The translations under genes were made by a program, and so were the position numbers. From positions 21,074,731-21,138,730 of the forward strand of contig CM072148.1 of NCBI GenBank assembly GCA_036850595.1: a stretch of DNA of 64,000 nt. Reading direction: 5' to 3'. How positions within the stretch are numbered: the stretch's first letter is position 1; the number at the start of each line of letters is the position of its first letter. The notes beneath the pieces were generated by a model. That model was given only the letters and a program-made list of their open reading frames with translations, had not been told where the DNA came from and did not search any database. This document shows positions 48,471 through 59,800 of this stretch, piece by piece. The stretch comes from Rhyacichthys aspro. Its lineage: Eukaryota > Chordata > Actinopteri > Gobiiformes > Rhyacichthyidae.

Positions 48471-51400
48471 ATTTCACCAGCCTCAATCCAGCATCCCTGT
48501 CTATTTCTCTTAAGAAGCTGTAGCTCTTTAAGTGCATAAATATATCTGCTTTTTAACCAAATCCCCGAGTTTTCCGAGTGTAAGTGAAGTCAGATCAGAG
48601 AGAAGTGAAGATGAGAAATGTGATTCTTCTCCAATAAAACTCCAAATACATCCATCTCTGAGGTGTTTCCCCTCTGAGCCGGAGCGTGCAGCCTCTAAGT
48701 GAGACAGATAGGGTTTACAGTGATGTGACAGGCAGCGACTGTGCACGCTCTGATGTCATTAGGTAACGCTGGATTTCCCCACTGACAGCGAGAGGCTAAT
48801 GCTCCGTTACCGAGCTCATTTGTCAACAGCCACAGCCGACACACAGAGGCTTGTTTATTCTCTCCCAAAGCACACTGTCCAAATCTGCTCCTATTTCGGA
48901 CTCGGACAGTGTTACGGAGTAAATATCAAGTCTTTATTTGACAATTAACTGACCGAGCTTAATTGATTTCAGTTATTTCAGGTAATTACAGGCTGTGTGT
49001 CTTTTAATTTAAGTGATACAAGTTGGCCTCCTTCAGACTTTGCAACTTAATGTCTGTCTTTGGACACATGTTCAGCTCGACTCTTTGTATTTAATTGTAG
49101 TATTTACCTGTGTCCACATTAGATCAGCTCTCACTTTCTTGCTTCAAAAGTAAAACTACGGCACCTTTCTTCAAATTGTTCTTGAGATGAACCTTCATAT
49201 GACAGGAAGAAACACTTAATCGTTTACTCAAAGTGTTTATTAGCAAAGCTGTTTGTTATATAGATAGATTTGTTGTCCAATGCTTTTTGCTTAAATGGGG
49301 ATTACCTGACTTTTTTACTTTCGCATTTAAGGAAAACTGTTTAATCACATAATAACATATTGTAAAAAGAATGATAAGACCTCACCTGTTCTTTATTATA
49401 AAGGATTTTACTCGCTCCCATTGGTCACTCAATAAGGAAGTAATGGCTAACAATGAAACAGATTGCTAAACATGTCTTTTTACAGCAAAACAGTGCAACA
49501 ACACAGGGGTAAAGTGAATTACAGATAAATATTGGCATTGAATTCGCGTAATGTTTAATGAGGCAGAGATAATTACGTGATCGCAAAGGTCTGACAGAGA
49601 AATCAAAGCTTAAAGTTGACTAAACTTTGGTTTGATGGAATGTGTTTTGTGGCAGAAAATTGGTTTGGTTTGACCTTTTTTAATAAAATAAAAGCAGCAA
49701 AGGTCGTTAGGCTGCTGCCATAAAATCAGGTAGTGGTGCTTTAATAGAACATTGCATTGTATTGCGTATGAGCAGAACTTGTGACATAAAGGACTCTGTA
49801 AAATATAGAAAACTGGCTCTGATTTTTCTTCTGTTTACTACAGCAGTATACAGCTACAGCTTCAGCCTCTCATATCACACTTCAAAGGAACATTCACTCA
49901 CTTCTTTATTCTTTGTAATGCCAACTAAACGTCAAAGTAAACCGTGTTGTACCGACTCAGATTGCACAGTTTTGCCAGAAGTGTGCTTTTACAGGTCAGC
50001 GAGGATGTATATTGTGTGTGTTGATATCTCGATGACAGTAAACGCTTGATGTATTGTGTGACCCTGGTGTTTTTTACCCCACTTTAATCTCTTCTTCCTT
50101 TCACAATAGACTTTATCTCATTTCCACCGCGCCCACCTGTCTGCAGCCCACTCACAAACACCAGCGCTGTTCGGTTTGTTCTGCTTCACACATTTTGGAC
50201 CGTGTGTTTTAATGAGAGCCAGTGTTTGCAGGTTTCAAAGCCTGTTTGATCTGCCTTTATTCTCCTTTCATATTTGCTGATGCACAAACTGCCCGCTGGT
50301 GTTTTTCTTCTGTTTTTATCCGCGCTGACGTCAAACGAGGCCGCAGTTTAAGTCCAGTTGTTAGAGTTTAAACTTCTGGGTTGGATCTGTGGCGTGTGGG
50401 CGGGACACAGAGGCGATGTGTCAGACACTCGGACACATACTAATGGTCTCGACTGGCTGCTATTCAGCTCGGGTCCTGTCGGGTGTGCTTCAAAATGCCA
50501 CCAATTGCGGACATATAAATCATCATACACAGATTAGAAAGTGCATCTTTAGTTCCTAGTGATCATTTTCCAGCACATCATGCAAACAGAGAAAATGCAA
50601 TAAGATCCGTCTGTGTCCAAAATCAACTCCTAGCCCCAACATAGTGCACTACGGTGTTATAAAACTGCAGTGCTACTAGTATTACTGTTGGATTGAAGAG
50701 TAACTGGAATTGTAAGCTTGTTTGGAATACTTCCAGGTCGTGATTTGTAAAGCTGGAGGTTAACAGAGAGGGTATCTTGCTCTGAAGGATGCAGAATAGC
50801 TATGGAGGGACAAATGGGCAATTTGTACAGCCTGAATCGTAAATCAGAGTTAGATTTATTCAAAAACCAAAGAATCAGATCCGATTTTTAGGCCACACGT
50901 ACTTTAGCTAAACTCTTCTCAGAAATGTGCCAAATAGATCCAGTCCTGATTTGAGAGGTGGGGGAAGATGTTCTGGTGTTTTCTCTCACTAATTAACCCA
51001 GTTTGACAATAGGAAGGCCCCTATTGACTTAGACTAAAAGATCCCTCATACAAGTAAAGAAACATTGCATTTCTTTGTAGTACTTTACAATAGAGTTTCA
51101 TAAATGCTAAAGAGTAATGCCCAAATCCACTTGTGTCCATTCTTAGCTGATGAGTTCAAATCCTTCCTTGTTTTCACCTTTCACCTTAATGCACAGATAT
51201 AAAACTTTTTGAAACGTGGATGCATTGTCAAAAGAGGATAATTAATGTTGTAGCAGCAAGAGTACAGCTGCTGCAGTAAACAGCTTTCTGAACATTCATA
51301 GAGCTGGGCCAATTAACTATAATTTAGGGACTCAATATTTGATGCAGTGTAGAATTCATGAAGTGAGAGCCTGACTCTGATCAAAACCAGAAACAGCCGT

Positions 51401-51649
51401 TAAAAATAAACACTAGCTTTGACGTCAGGAAAAAGTACATTTCTTATGTTTTCAGTTTGAATATGATGTTTATTACAGAAACAAGGTGTCATTTATTTGA
51501 TAAACATTTCCAATTATTGCGTCTTGTTTTTGCTCAAGTGAGGATTATCTATCTTCTAATCAGCTGAGTGCAGTGTTTAGCTCAACCTTTTCCAAAGTGT
51601 ACCACAAAGAAGCTCCTAAGTGGTAGAGTATGCTTTTATGGGACATTTT

Positions 51650-51860
51650 GGACCTCTTTTGGTGGAACACTTTCTTTCCCATAGCCATCAGACTTTTAAA
51701 CAGTTAACCAGGAAATGTACTTTTGTCCTACAGTTGTTATTGCACACTCTATACAATAAACACTTTGAATATTCAATCTTTTGGGGGGTTTACAGCAGCC
51801 ATTACAGACACAACAAAATTTCATCCCGTTTCTTTGACAGTGTTACCAAACAGAACTAGT
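51650..51860 (+). repeat. Possible LINE 3' remnant
   Basis: TCCCATAGCCATCAGACTTTTAAACAG resembles the end of an L2/CR1-type reverse transcriptase frame (P.AIRLLN), followed by CAATAAACACTTTG and AATTTCATCCCGTTTC. Weakly supported. Confidence 0.3.
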
Positions 51861-52314
51861 GTGAATCAACCATACAATTTCAACCACCCTGTCTTTTAAA
51901 AAATCTATCGTCTGATGTGTGCAATAAAAATTAGATAAAGTAAAAGCGAGTGAAACATTGGCAAAGACATAGAGGCTGTCAGTAAAAGCGGAACACAGTG
52001 AAACGATGGAACTAAATGAGAGAAAAAGGAGAGGAGGGCGGCGGAAGAGAGCGCATTACTGGTGGCAGACTCTGTCGTGGAGTTAATGGGGTTTTGCCAC
52101 TTCCTGTGATCCCAGCGCCTTTTGAACTGTGGCCTTTGCATAAAGAGAGATCATTAACGCTCAGTTCAAGCTTCTGCCAAAGGACGAGGGGCCGGGAAGC
52201 GAGAGACTGGAGCCTGACGCTGGACTGAGAGACAACAACGCGGACAACAGAAACTGTGTGTTACAATGTGTGAGATCTGGAGTATTTTGTCTTTATTTCA
52301 TTTTTGACTGAAAC

Positions 52315-52700
52315 AACGAATGAATCTGGCTCAAAAGATAGTGTTTGACTCTCATCACCCCCTGTGGTCTGAGTATGAACTGCTACCTTCAGGACGCAGG
52401 TACATGATGCCACGGATGAGGACCAAGAGAGGCATCACATCCTTTGTCCCATGAAGTATCAGCTGCTCAGTCAACTCTGATAATGTTTTTATTCTTATTG
52501 GCACTCAGCACTCCCATAGTTTATTCCTGTGATGCCTACAGTTGTATATTGTTTTTATTTGATCTTTTATGTGTTTATTTATTCATTTTTGTATTATTGT
52601 CTTGCTGGGCTTTTTCATCTTTTTGTTATGTCCACTGTGTTGTCCTGTCTGAAATCTGTTTTGGGTTTTTTTGTTTTTTTTTGCAATAAAGGTTTCATTC
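52315..52700 (+). mobile_element. L2/CR1-type LINE, C-terminal coding remnant and tail
   Basis: The + strand encodes SHHPLWSEYELLPSGRRYMM and PRMRTKRGITSFVP around 52350-52450, the wording found at the end of fish L2-type reverse-transcriptase proteins (H.L…FELLPSGRR…P…T.R…SF.P). A 3' tail ends TTTTGCAATAAAGG with a TTCA short repeat. Confidence 0.6.
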
Positions 52701-54594
52701 ATTCACTTATTGACCCTCAATTTCTCAACTGCTTTTAATGTCACAAGGCCTGCCTCACTGTTATCTCTAAGGACAAGCTAAAACAAATAATATTGCTCTT
52801 CAAATTTGCCTCTAAAAGGTGTTTTTTTTATCATTGTTCAGAAAAAAGGGCAATGAATACATTACTTGCTGGTACAAAATCTCAAACCAACAGCTAAGTT
52901 TTGTTATGTTTGGGGGTTTGGCTTTAGGTTCTTGACTTTGTGTCCAAAAGTTAAAAAGCATAAAGCGTATGCAGGGCCCAGTGCAGTGACAGTAAATAAT
53001 GAGATAAACTCTCTTCAGGACTCACTGATGATTTATTGGAGTTTGACTGACATTTCCTGTTTTGTGGATAAAAACATGATGGACTGTTGGTTTCAGCGAC
53101 GCCTATTGCCTGGCAGTTGAGAAAATGGATATAAGTCTATGTATTAAAATGATCCAACTGAGTGAGAGGAGCTGGGGTCAGGAGCACAGATGGGCCCAGC
53201 TAAGGTCCAGTCATCACAGTGGGTCAGACAACTGCAAGAGTACCCACTCCCCAGGATTTCAGGAAGTCTGTCTGGACGACTCTTGTGAACCGACCCTGAA
53301 TTACTCCATGGCCATAATCCAATGCCCTCTTAATTTACTCTACTCTAAGTTAGACCCTCTAATCCTGTCATGATAACAGTCCATTCTGTATTAATATAAT
53401 GTCTGCTAGCGGGCCAGATATTTCAACTTACCAAGTATTTACTGTTCATTTAAAAAGTCATGTAGTACAAGAGACCAGTCTTAACCCCTACTGCCTGAAT
53501 TTATATAGTATAAATATTAAAAAAATACTTGTGTTTTTGCTTTCAAGCAGATGCTAAATTAAGTAGAGATTGTCAATTTGAATATAGCACATACAATAGA
53601 TATAAATTTAGGTATGATGCAAATTAGCGACATTAGGCAAATAATACAAATTAAACAACTTTTCCAGTCTCAGATATGCAGATAATTTATTAATGCTGCT
53701 ACTGCCGAAACACAGTTCTGAAATTGAAATACAAATAATTCATGTTTCACTTTGCACTTTGAACATTAAAATACAGCCTGGCCATTACAATTTGGCCATT
53801 TGCAACTGCTTTAGACCACTGTCTTTGAATGTGAATAACAACACATTTAAAAATGTAACTGTATAAATGTAAAAAGAGAATGTACATATGTGCATGTTGT
53901 TATTCAGTTTCAAAGCTAGTGGACAGCAATGCTGTAAACACCTAAACTGTTAGGGCCAGACTGTATTCTTATGTTAAAAGTATAACGTTTAAAACATAAA
54001 ACATTTCTAATTCAATTTGAACAATAGCAGAATCAATAAAATACTGGAAATTTGTTAAATTACTATTATGCTAAATGAATGTGGTTCAGTTTCTGCCCTA
54101 GACAGTGTCAGTGTCTGCATCTGATCTGTGTCAAAAAGGTATTGATTGAAATGCACTCATTAAACCAAACTTCAGATATCAATTATATAAAATACTTATA
54201 CTTAAACAATTCAAAGCTTAAAGTGTATGTTCAGGATTACAATTAGATACAAAGCATTTGACATATATACACAGAAGTTCTACAATACGGCACATAAATA
54301 CAATATATACAAACCTGCCTGATGTCGCAAAAACACGTCAAACCAAAATATGTAAATAACTTTAACAATTTGACAATTTATGTGATCTATCCTGATATAT
54401 AAGCAGTAGAAGCAACTAATAAGCTGGTGTGTATTTTTATTTTTGGCACAACAACTCAAATTATGACAATTTACAGTTCTGCTGTTAAAGCCAGCGGCAT
54501 TGTCAAGAAGCCACTTCCTAAGACCACAATTAATATATCTAAGTCTGTTCTTGGGATTCATTGAAAACCACAATCATTTTAAATTCAATAAACA

Positions 54595-56135
54595 TCTTGT
54601 TCTAACTCTCTCTTCTTCACCAAACACTAACCTCCATGAGTCTGTACTTGGTCTAAGACTGGACTTAGACTGTTTACATTTTTAACTGTTCCCTTGTATC
54701 TATTACAGTACATTTTTACACTGGTTCTGGTCTTGATTCATCTTGATCTGGTCATGCCCTGAGATTGTCTCGGTCTTGACTCTGTCTTGATACTCTCTGG
54801 TCTCAGTCAGTGCGGTCTTGCCTACAAACACTAGATTTACATCATATTTGTTTAAGTTATGTTCATTTTAAGACCAGTTTTTTTTAGATTTTTTCATTCT
54901 TTCCGTTTTTCCTTCACTGATAACGTCTCGGAAAAGTCCTGGAATGATCTGGAGGAAACGGTGTGAGTCTGTCACTAGTCTCTCAGCAGGACAGTCTCAC
55001 ACCTGAGGATTCAAACTGAAATCTAATTTAGTCATAAACATACTGTATTGGCGTCCATATTACGCTCCACAATAGATGAGATCACATTATGTTGAGACAA
55101 AATGTAATTAACATCCACTGCTTTATTAACATTCACTGAGCAGCAGCAGGTGCTTTGGATTCACACTGATTGAGAAACATCTTGACTTTGTCACCGGAGA
55201 GCATTTAGGAAAGAGCTTGTATTAAAACATTAATAGATATTTCTATTTTATTTTAGTCACGGAGTAAAGTGAAAACACTCTACGTATGTGCCTTACCTAT
55301 GTCGCAAAAATGATAACACACAGGCAGATGGCGGTTGGTCTTTAAATACGTTCACCTCCACATTATTTTAAAGGCCATGGGTGTAGATGGGAAAAAAGGG
55401 TTTTCATTTAGCAATGATTCATTCTTTTTACATTATACCTTTAACTTTAAATCCCATCTTTGCAGGTAAAAATCAACATGCAACACTGGATTATTCAAGT
55501 CCTAGACATGGACAATGACTATAATTTGAACTCAGGTTTCCATAACGATAGACAAAGCACATTGATTTTAATCACTGGCTGATTGATGAACACAAAAAAA
55601 AAAAAGTAATCAGGTCAAGGGCACAAGATTTGGAGACAGTGATTTGGATTTGGACTCCTGCAACAGTTGGATGAATTAAAAAAAAAAAAAAAAAGAAAAG
55701 AAAAACCCTGGGTGAACAATCAAGAACCCCTCTGATTCAATATGGTTCATCCAACTTGATCTAGTTGTAGTCAAGACCGCACTGAGTGAGACCAAGTCAT
55801 ATCCAAGACTAGAGAGACCAGTGGACAATACTCTGTAATAGCTACAAGGGAATAGTTAAAAAATCCTAACATTCAAAGTCCAGTTTTCAACCAAGTCTAA
55901 TGTCATAGAAGGGTTAAAGTTTGGTGAAGGAGGCAGAGTTAGTCCAGTGAGTAAAAAATAATACAGGTTTTCATTTCATCTACAAAAGAAAACAAATGAT
56001 ATCATTTAGAAAAGATAAACCGTTTGTGGTCTTGGACGGTCGTGAAGTTCAAGACTGAGTAAAAATTAGGGCGAGACCATGACCTTAACAAAATTCATCT
56101 CAAGACCAAGACCGGTCTCAAGTACTACATCCTTA
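54595..56135. repeat. Inverted pair of GACCAAGACC-type repeats
   Basis: 54595-54835 (GGTCTTGATTCATCTTGATC … CAGTCAGTGCGGTCTTG … AACACTAG) and 55755-56135 (TTGTAGTCAAGACCGCACTGAGTGAGACC … CAAGACCAAGACCGGTCTCAAGTACTAC) are partly reverse-complementary members of one family. Further members lie at 35600-35800, about 45840-45900 and about 58650-58740. Confidence 0.55.
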
Positions 56136-56440
56136 CCTTTAACATAAATCATTTCCGGTGTCTGGTGATTAGCAGCACCTTGGGGAAACCTACCCTCTTA
56201 ACTCCAACAGGAGCAGTATATCATTTTTCAACACTTGTATCTGTTTTGCTTGTATCTTTGGCTTCATTTATATTAAATAATTAATGGCACACAGATCTGA
56301 TGTTACATTTATACAATACAAAGACAAGAAACCAGATAAAATACAGATATCAGACAAAATACTTAATATTATTTGATTCTATTTTGAAAATTTTTAAAGA
56401 TGTACTTTTTCTTACTCCATAATTGGATGTTTTTGGGTTT

Positions 56441-56520
56441 TTTTTTGGCCTTTTTTGTCTTTATTTGTTAGATACAGTGGATCAACAGGAAACGGAGAGA
56501 GACTGTGAGACATCACACAC
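56441..56520 (-). mobile_element. tRNA-derived SINE, copy C (tail only)
   Basis: GGCCTTTTTTGTCTTTATTTGTTAGATACAGTGGATCAACAGGAAACGGAGAGAG (in pieces) corresponds to the tail of SINE copies A and B. The tRNA-like head is absent. Confidence 0.4.
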
Positions 56521-56870
56521 AACATAATCAAGGAACGCTGTTACCAGTTGTTCTCTATCAGTAATAATTAGGTTTGCCCCCTTGACACGACCATTAAAAC
56601 ATTTGACTCACTGCAATAGGTGTTTCTCTCAGGATGAAGAATGCAGTAAATGGTTACCTTTTTTTTTTTTTTTTTTTTTTCAAATTTTTTCTATCAATGT
56701 CGTCGCTAAATCCACCCAAACACACACTGATTATTGGATGACCAGCTCCATCCATGAGCCACTGTCTGTATATTCCTCATTCTCTGTGCGAACATGTGTG
56801 GCTCAATCTCTTTTATAATCTGTCCATTTCCAAGCTGTAATGAAGGCAATAAAAACTCCCTCTTCATTTA

Positions 56871-59800
56871 TTATCTTCCATTGCATTCCTGTTTATTTGT
56901 CTGTTCAGCTGTATCCATGGAGTGTGTGTCCAGGTCGTTCTGTTGCCCTTGTTGGCCCGGGGCTCCAGATGGTCGATCCACAGGAGTCAGCTGCCCACGG
57001 GGCTCTATCCTCCGTCGAGCAGCACCAGTGCCCACCACGGACCCACCCTGACAACAGGAGACTGCACAATGGACTGAGCTCAGAGGGAAAGAGAAGAGAA
57101 GGAAGTAAATGCCTATTATTGCAAACATTTACTTCCACACATTTTATCGTTTATGTTAAATATTTTGGTGCTTTGGTTTTATAGCAGTGAAGTCAATTTA
57201 TTTAACCTCATCCTACAGAAGCATAGGCAATGGTCGATACTGTGTTGAGTATTCACTGTAATGGCTGGCAATGAACTTCTGACTAAGACATTCAGTGTAT
57301 CTCCAGTTTTTCATTTATATCGACTCTTCCTTAGCTCCAAGAAAAACCTCGAAGACTTTTCAACACTGATTTATTTCAAAATCTGCACAATATATATAAA
57401 TATTTATGCAACAAGACACACTAAACTAAAATAAATATAGCATTCTATTTTCTAGATGTGAAAACTTGGCCTGACTGCCTTAGAAGTTCTCAGCAGATGT
57501 TTGTCTAATATATCTGCTGCTAGTAGTACAACAGCCCGGAGAGGACAAACTTTAGTCTGGCCAGCCATCCTAATTCTTTTTTCTATTCTAGACAAATAAT
57601 TAGCCTGATTTTTCAAGGTTTAAGTTTGATTTCCAGGAAGAGGAACAGATATAACAGATCAGAAGTCTGAGGGGCAGCATTATTATTCACCAACAAGATT
57701 TAAAAAACATACAACCAGCCAGAAAAACAGAGCCCACCCCATTTTTAATAACCAGATATGATTGTTCAGATAGGACTGAACTCAGTGGGAGAGATTCCAG
57801 ACCCACTTGACGTTGTGGAGAAAGAGCAAAGTGAAAGGTCAGGCAAGACAAACTTAGCACTACTAGAAGAGAAATTTACTTTTTAATTTTTTTTTTTTTT
57901 TAACACATTCTTGCTTAAGTTCTTGGACATTTATAATTTTATTTTTTTTTTATGAAATTTGTGCTATCTTTGCCATCAAGGTAGGTGACAGGTGTGGAAT
58001 TGTAATTTGGATTTTTGCCTCTGGATACTACAAGAAATGCTGAAAATTCTGCAATGTACCTTTAAGTACATGTGTGAGCCTATGCTTTACGTTACTTTAT
58101 TAAGTTAAATGAATATTTGCTGTATTTCCACTTTTACTCATCCACACTTCAACCTCTTTACCATCTGTCTTTAAGGACACCGCAATCAACAGTACGTCGT
58201 TTTATTTGTGCTAAGCTCCGTTAAATGATTAGCTCACTTTACCGAAGCGGCAGCAGCTGCAAATGTCAGGGCCACTCATGTCGACCCCGTCCTTTCCACT
58301 TCGACTCCCATCCTTAACCTTACTGTAGATAGCAAAATTGACGGAGATGACGAGAAATTACACAGACGATGAGTGTGGGCTGGTAAATGTCAAGTGGGAG
58401 AGTGGAAATGAGAAGGGAGCCCTTTGTAATAAGAGGGAAAAAGTTTCGGAAAAGCAGTGTAGAACTGTATTTGATTGGTCTTTATCTGAGAAAAAGGAGC
58501 TGGGATGTACTTACTGAAAAAACACCTCAATTTTTTCAAAATTCAAAACACATGACTTTACATTAATTTGCCATGAGACTTTATTTTATTGGATGTACTT
58601 GCCTTCTTGTTAGCACGATTATACAAGTTGGGGCTGAGGTGGCTCCATAAAGACTAGTCTGGACTTAGAGAGCAAGACTAATACCAGCTAGACTTGATAA
58701 ACTACAATAACCCCTGAAGAGATTAAATCAAGCCTAATGAAAAGCTTTGGTGAGGAAACAGCCTCCTTCAACATCCCTTCAACACTAAAAGAAGTCAGAG
58801 GAGAAACTCGAAAACGTAGTGACACACCACCTTTCACCTCAGTTTGTTGGAGCTGAAGGGATAGAAGTGAGAATAGTCAAAAGTATGAACGAGCAAACTG
58901 TGACACAATTAAACCGTGTTAAAACTGCAGTGTGTTTTACCGTCATGTGAATAAGGCCCATCAAAGATCACCTAATACAGACATTTAAATATGAGAATGA
59001 TGGCCACACTCCATGAAAAGTGTCTCTCCAATTTAATCATTTCAGAAACAGTAACCCTGTCGATGAAATTAAGCACAAAACATGTAAAAGACAGATGTGT
59101 CATTAAATATTTCATAAACATTGTCAATCTTGGACCATAAATTGTGGAAAATAAATTTATCAGTTGGCTAAATATTTATAAAAATATAAAGTGGTCTGGT
59201 CAATCAAATGTTAGCTGAAACTGTTAAAAGCCATTATGGTTTTCTTAGCACGAACATTTGAAAACATAGTAATTGATATATTTAAGGTGAACCCACTGAT
59301 GAGCAATGGAAGCTCCTCCTTCTTGGAAAAAGTTCTGTTGAGGAATGAATGGCCCCAAGTTACTCATGAGTAAATGTTTGCAGAAAAAATACACCAACTC
59401 CACCTGTTTCCATTTGTTTTGAAAAAAAAAACCAGCTGGACTCTTTATTATCTCCAAGTTTAAGCTGCTGCCCAGTGTTAACAGAAGCACATTTCTACCA
59501 TACGTTCACTTAATCCCGTTTCTTCTTTGGTCAACATGGTCACAGTGGTGGAACGACACTGGGCCTTGCTGCACCCTTGTTTTGTGCACATTATCAGCTG
59601 CTGGGATGTTTGGGGAAACGCAGCCAAAGCCCCATGCAGTCATTATAATTGGCCATTAAAGTATCATCACAAGCACAAAGGAGCACAAGTCTCCCCGCTC
59701 GCTGATGGATAGATACGGCCTTGGCCACACAACGTTGGCCCGGAGCCTCCCTGAAGCTGCCGGATGATGAGGCAGCGCTCTCCGCCGTCGCAGCCCAGTC

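Larger units (their letters stand above)
46921..56870. other. Gene-poor stretch upstream of adap1
   Basis: About 10 kb with no recognised gene. It holds LINE tails (47690-47825, 52315-52700), an inverted copy of the 24.1 kb repeat (53170-53260), blocks of GACCAAGACC-type repeats (54595-54835, 55755-56135), SINE copy C (56441-56520), a CTCF-like site (48456-48470) and GC-richer islands near 48.7, 50.2 and 52.1 kb. Confidence 0.5.
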
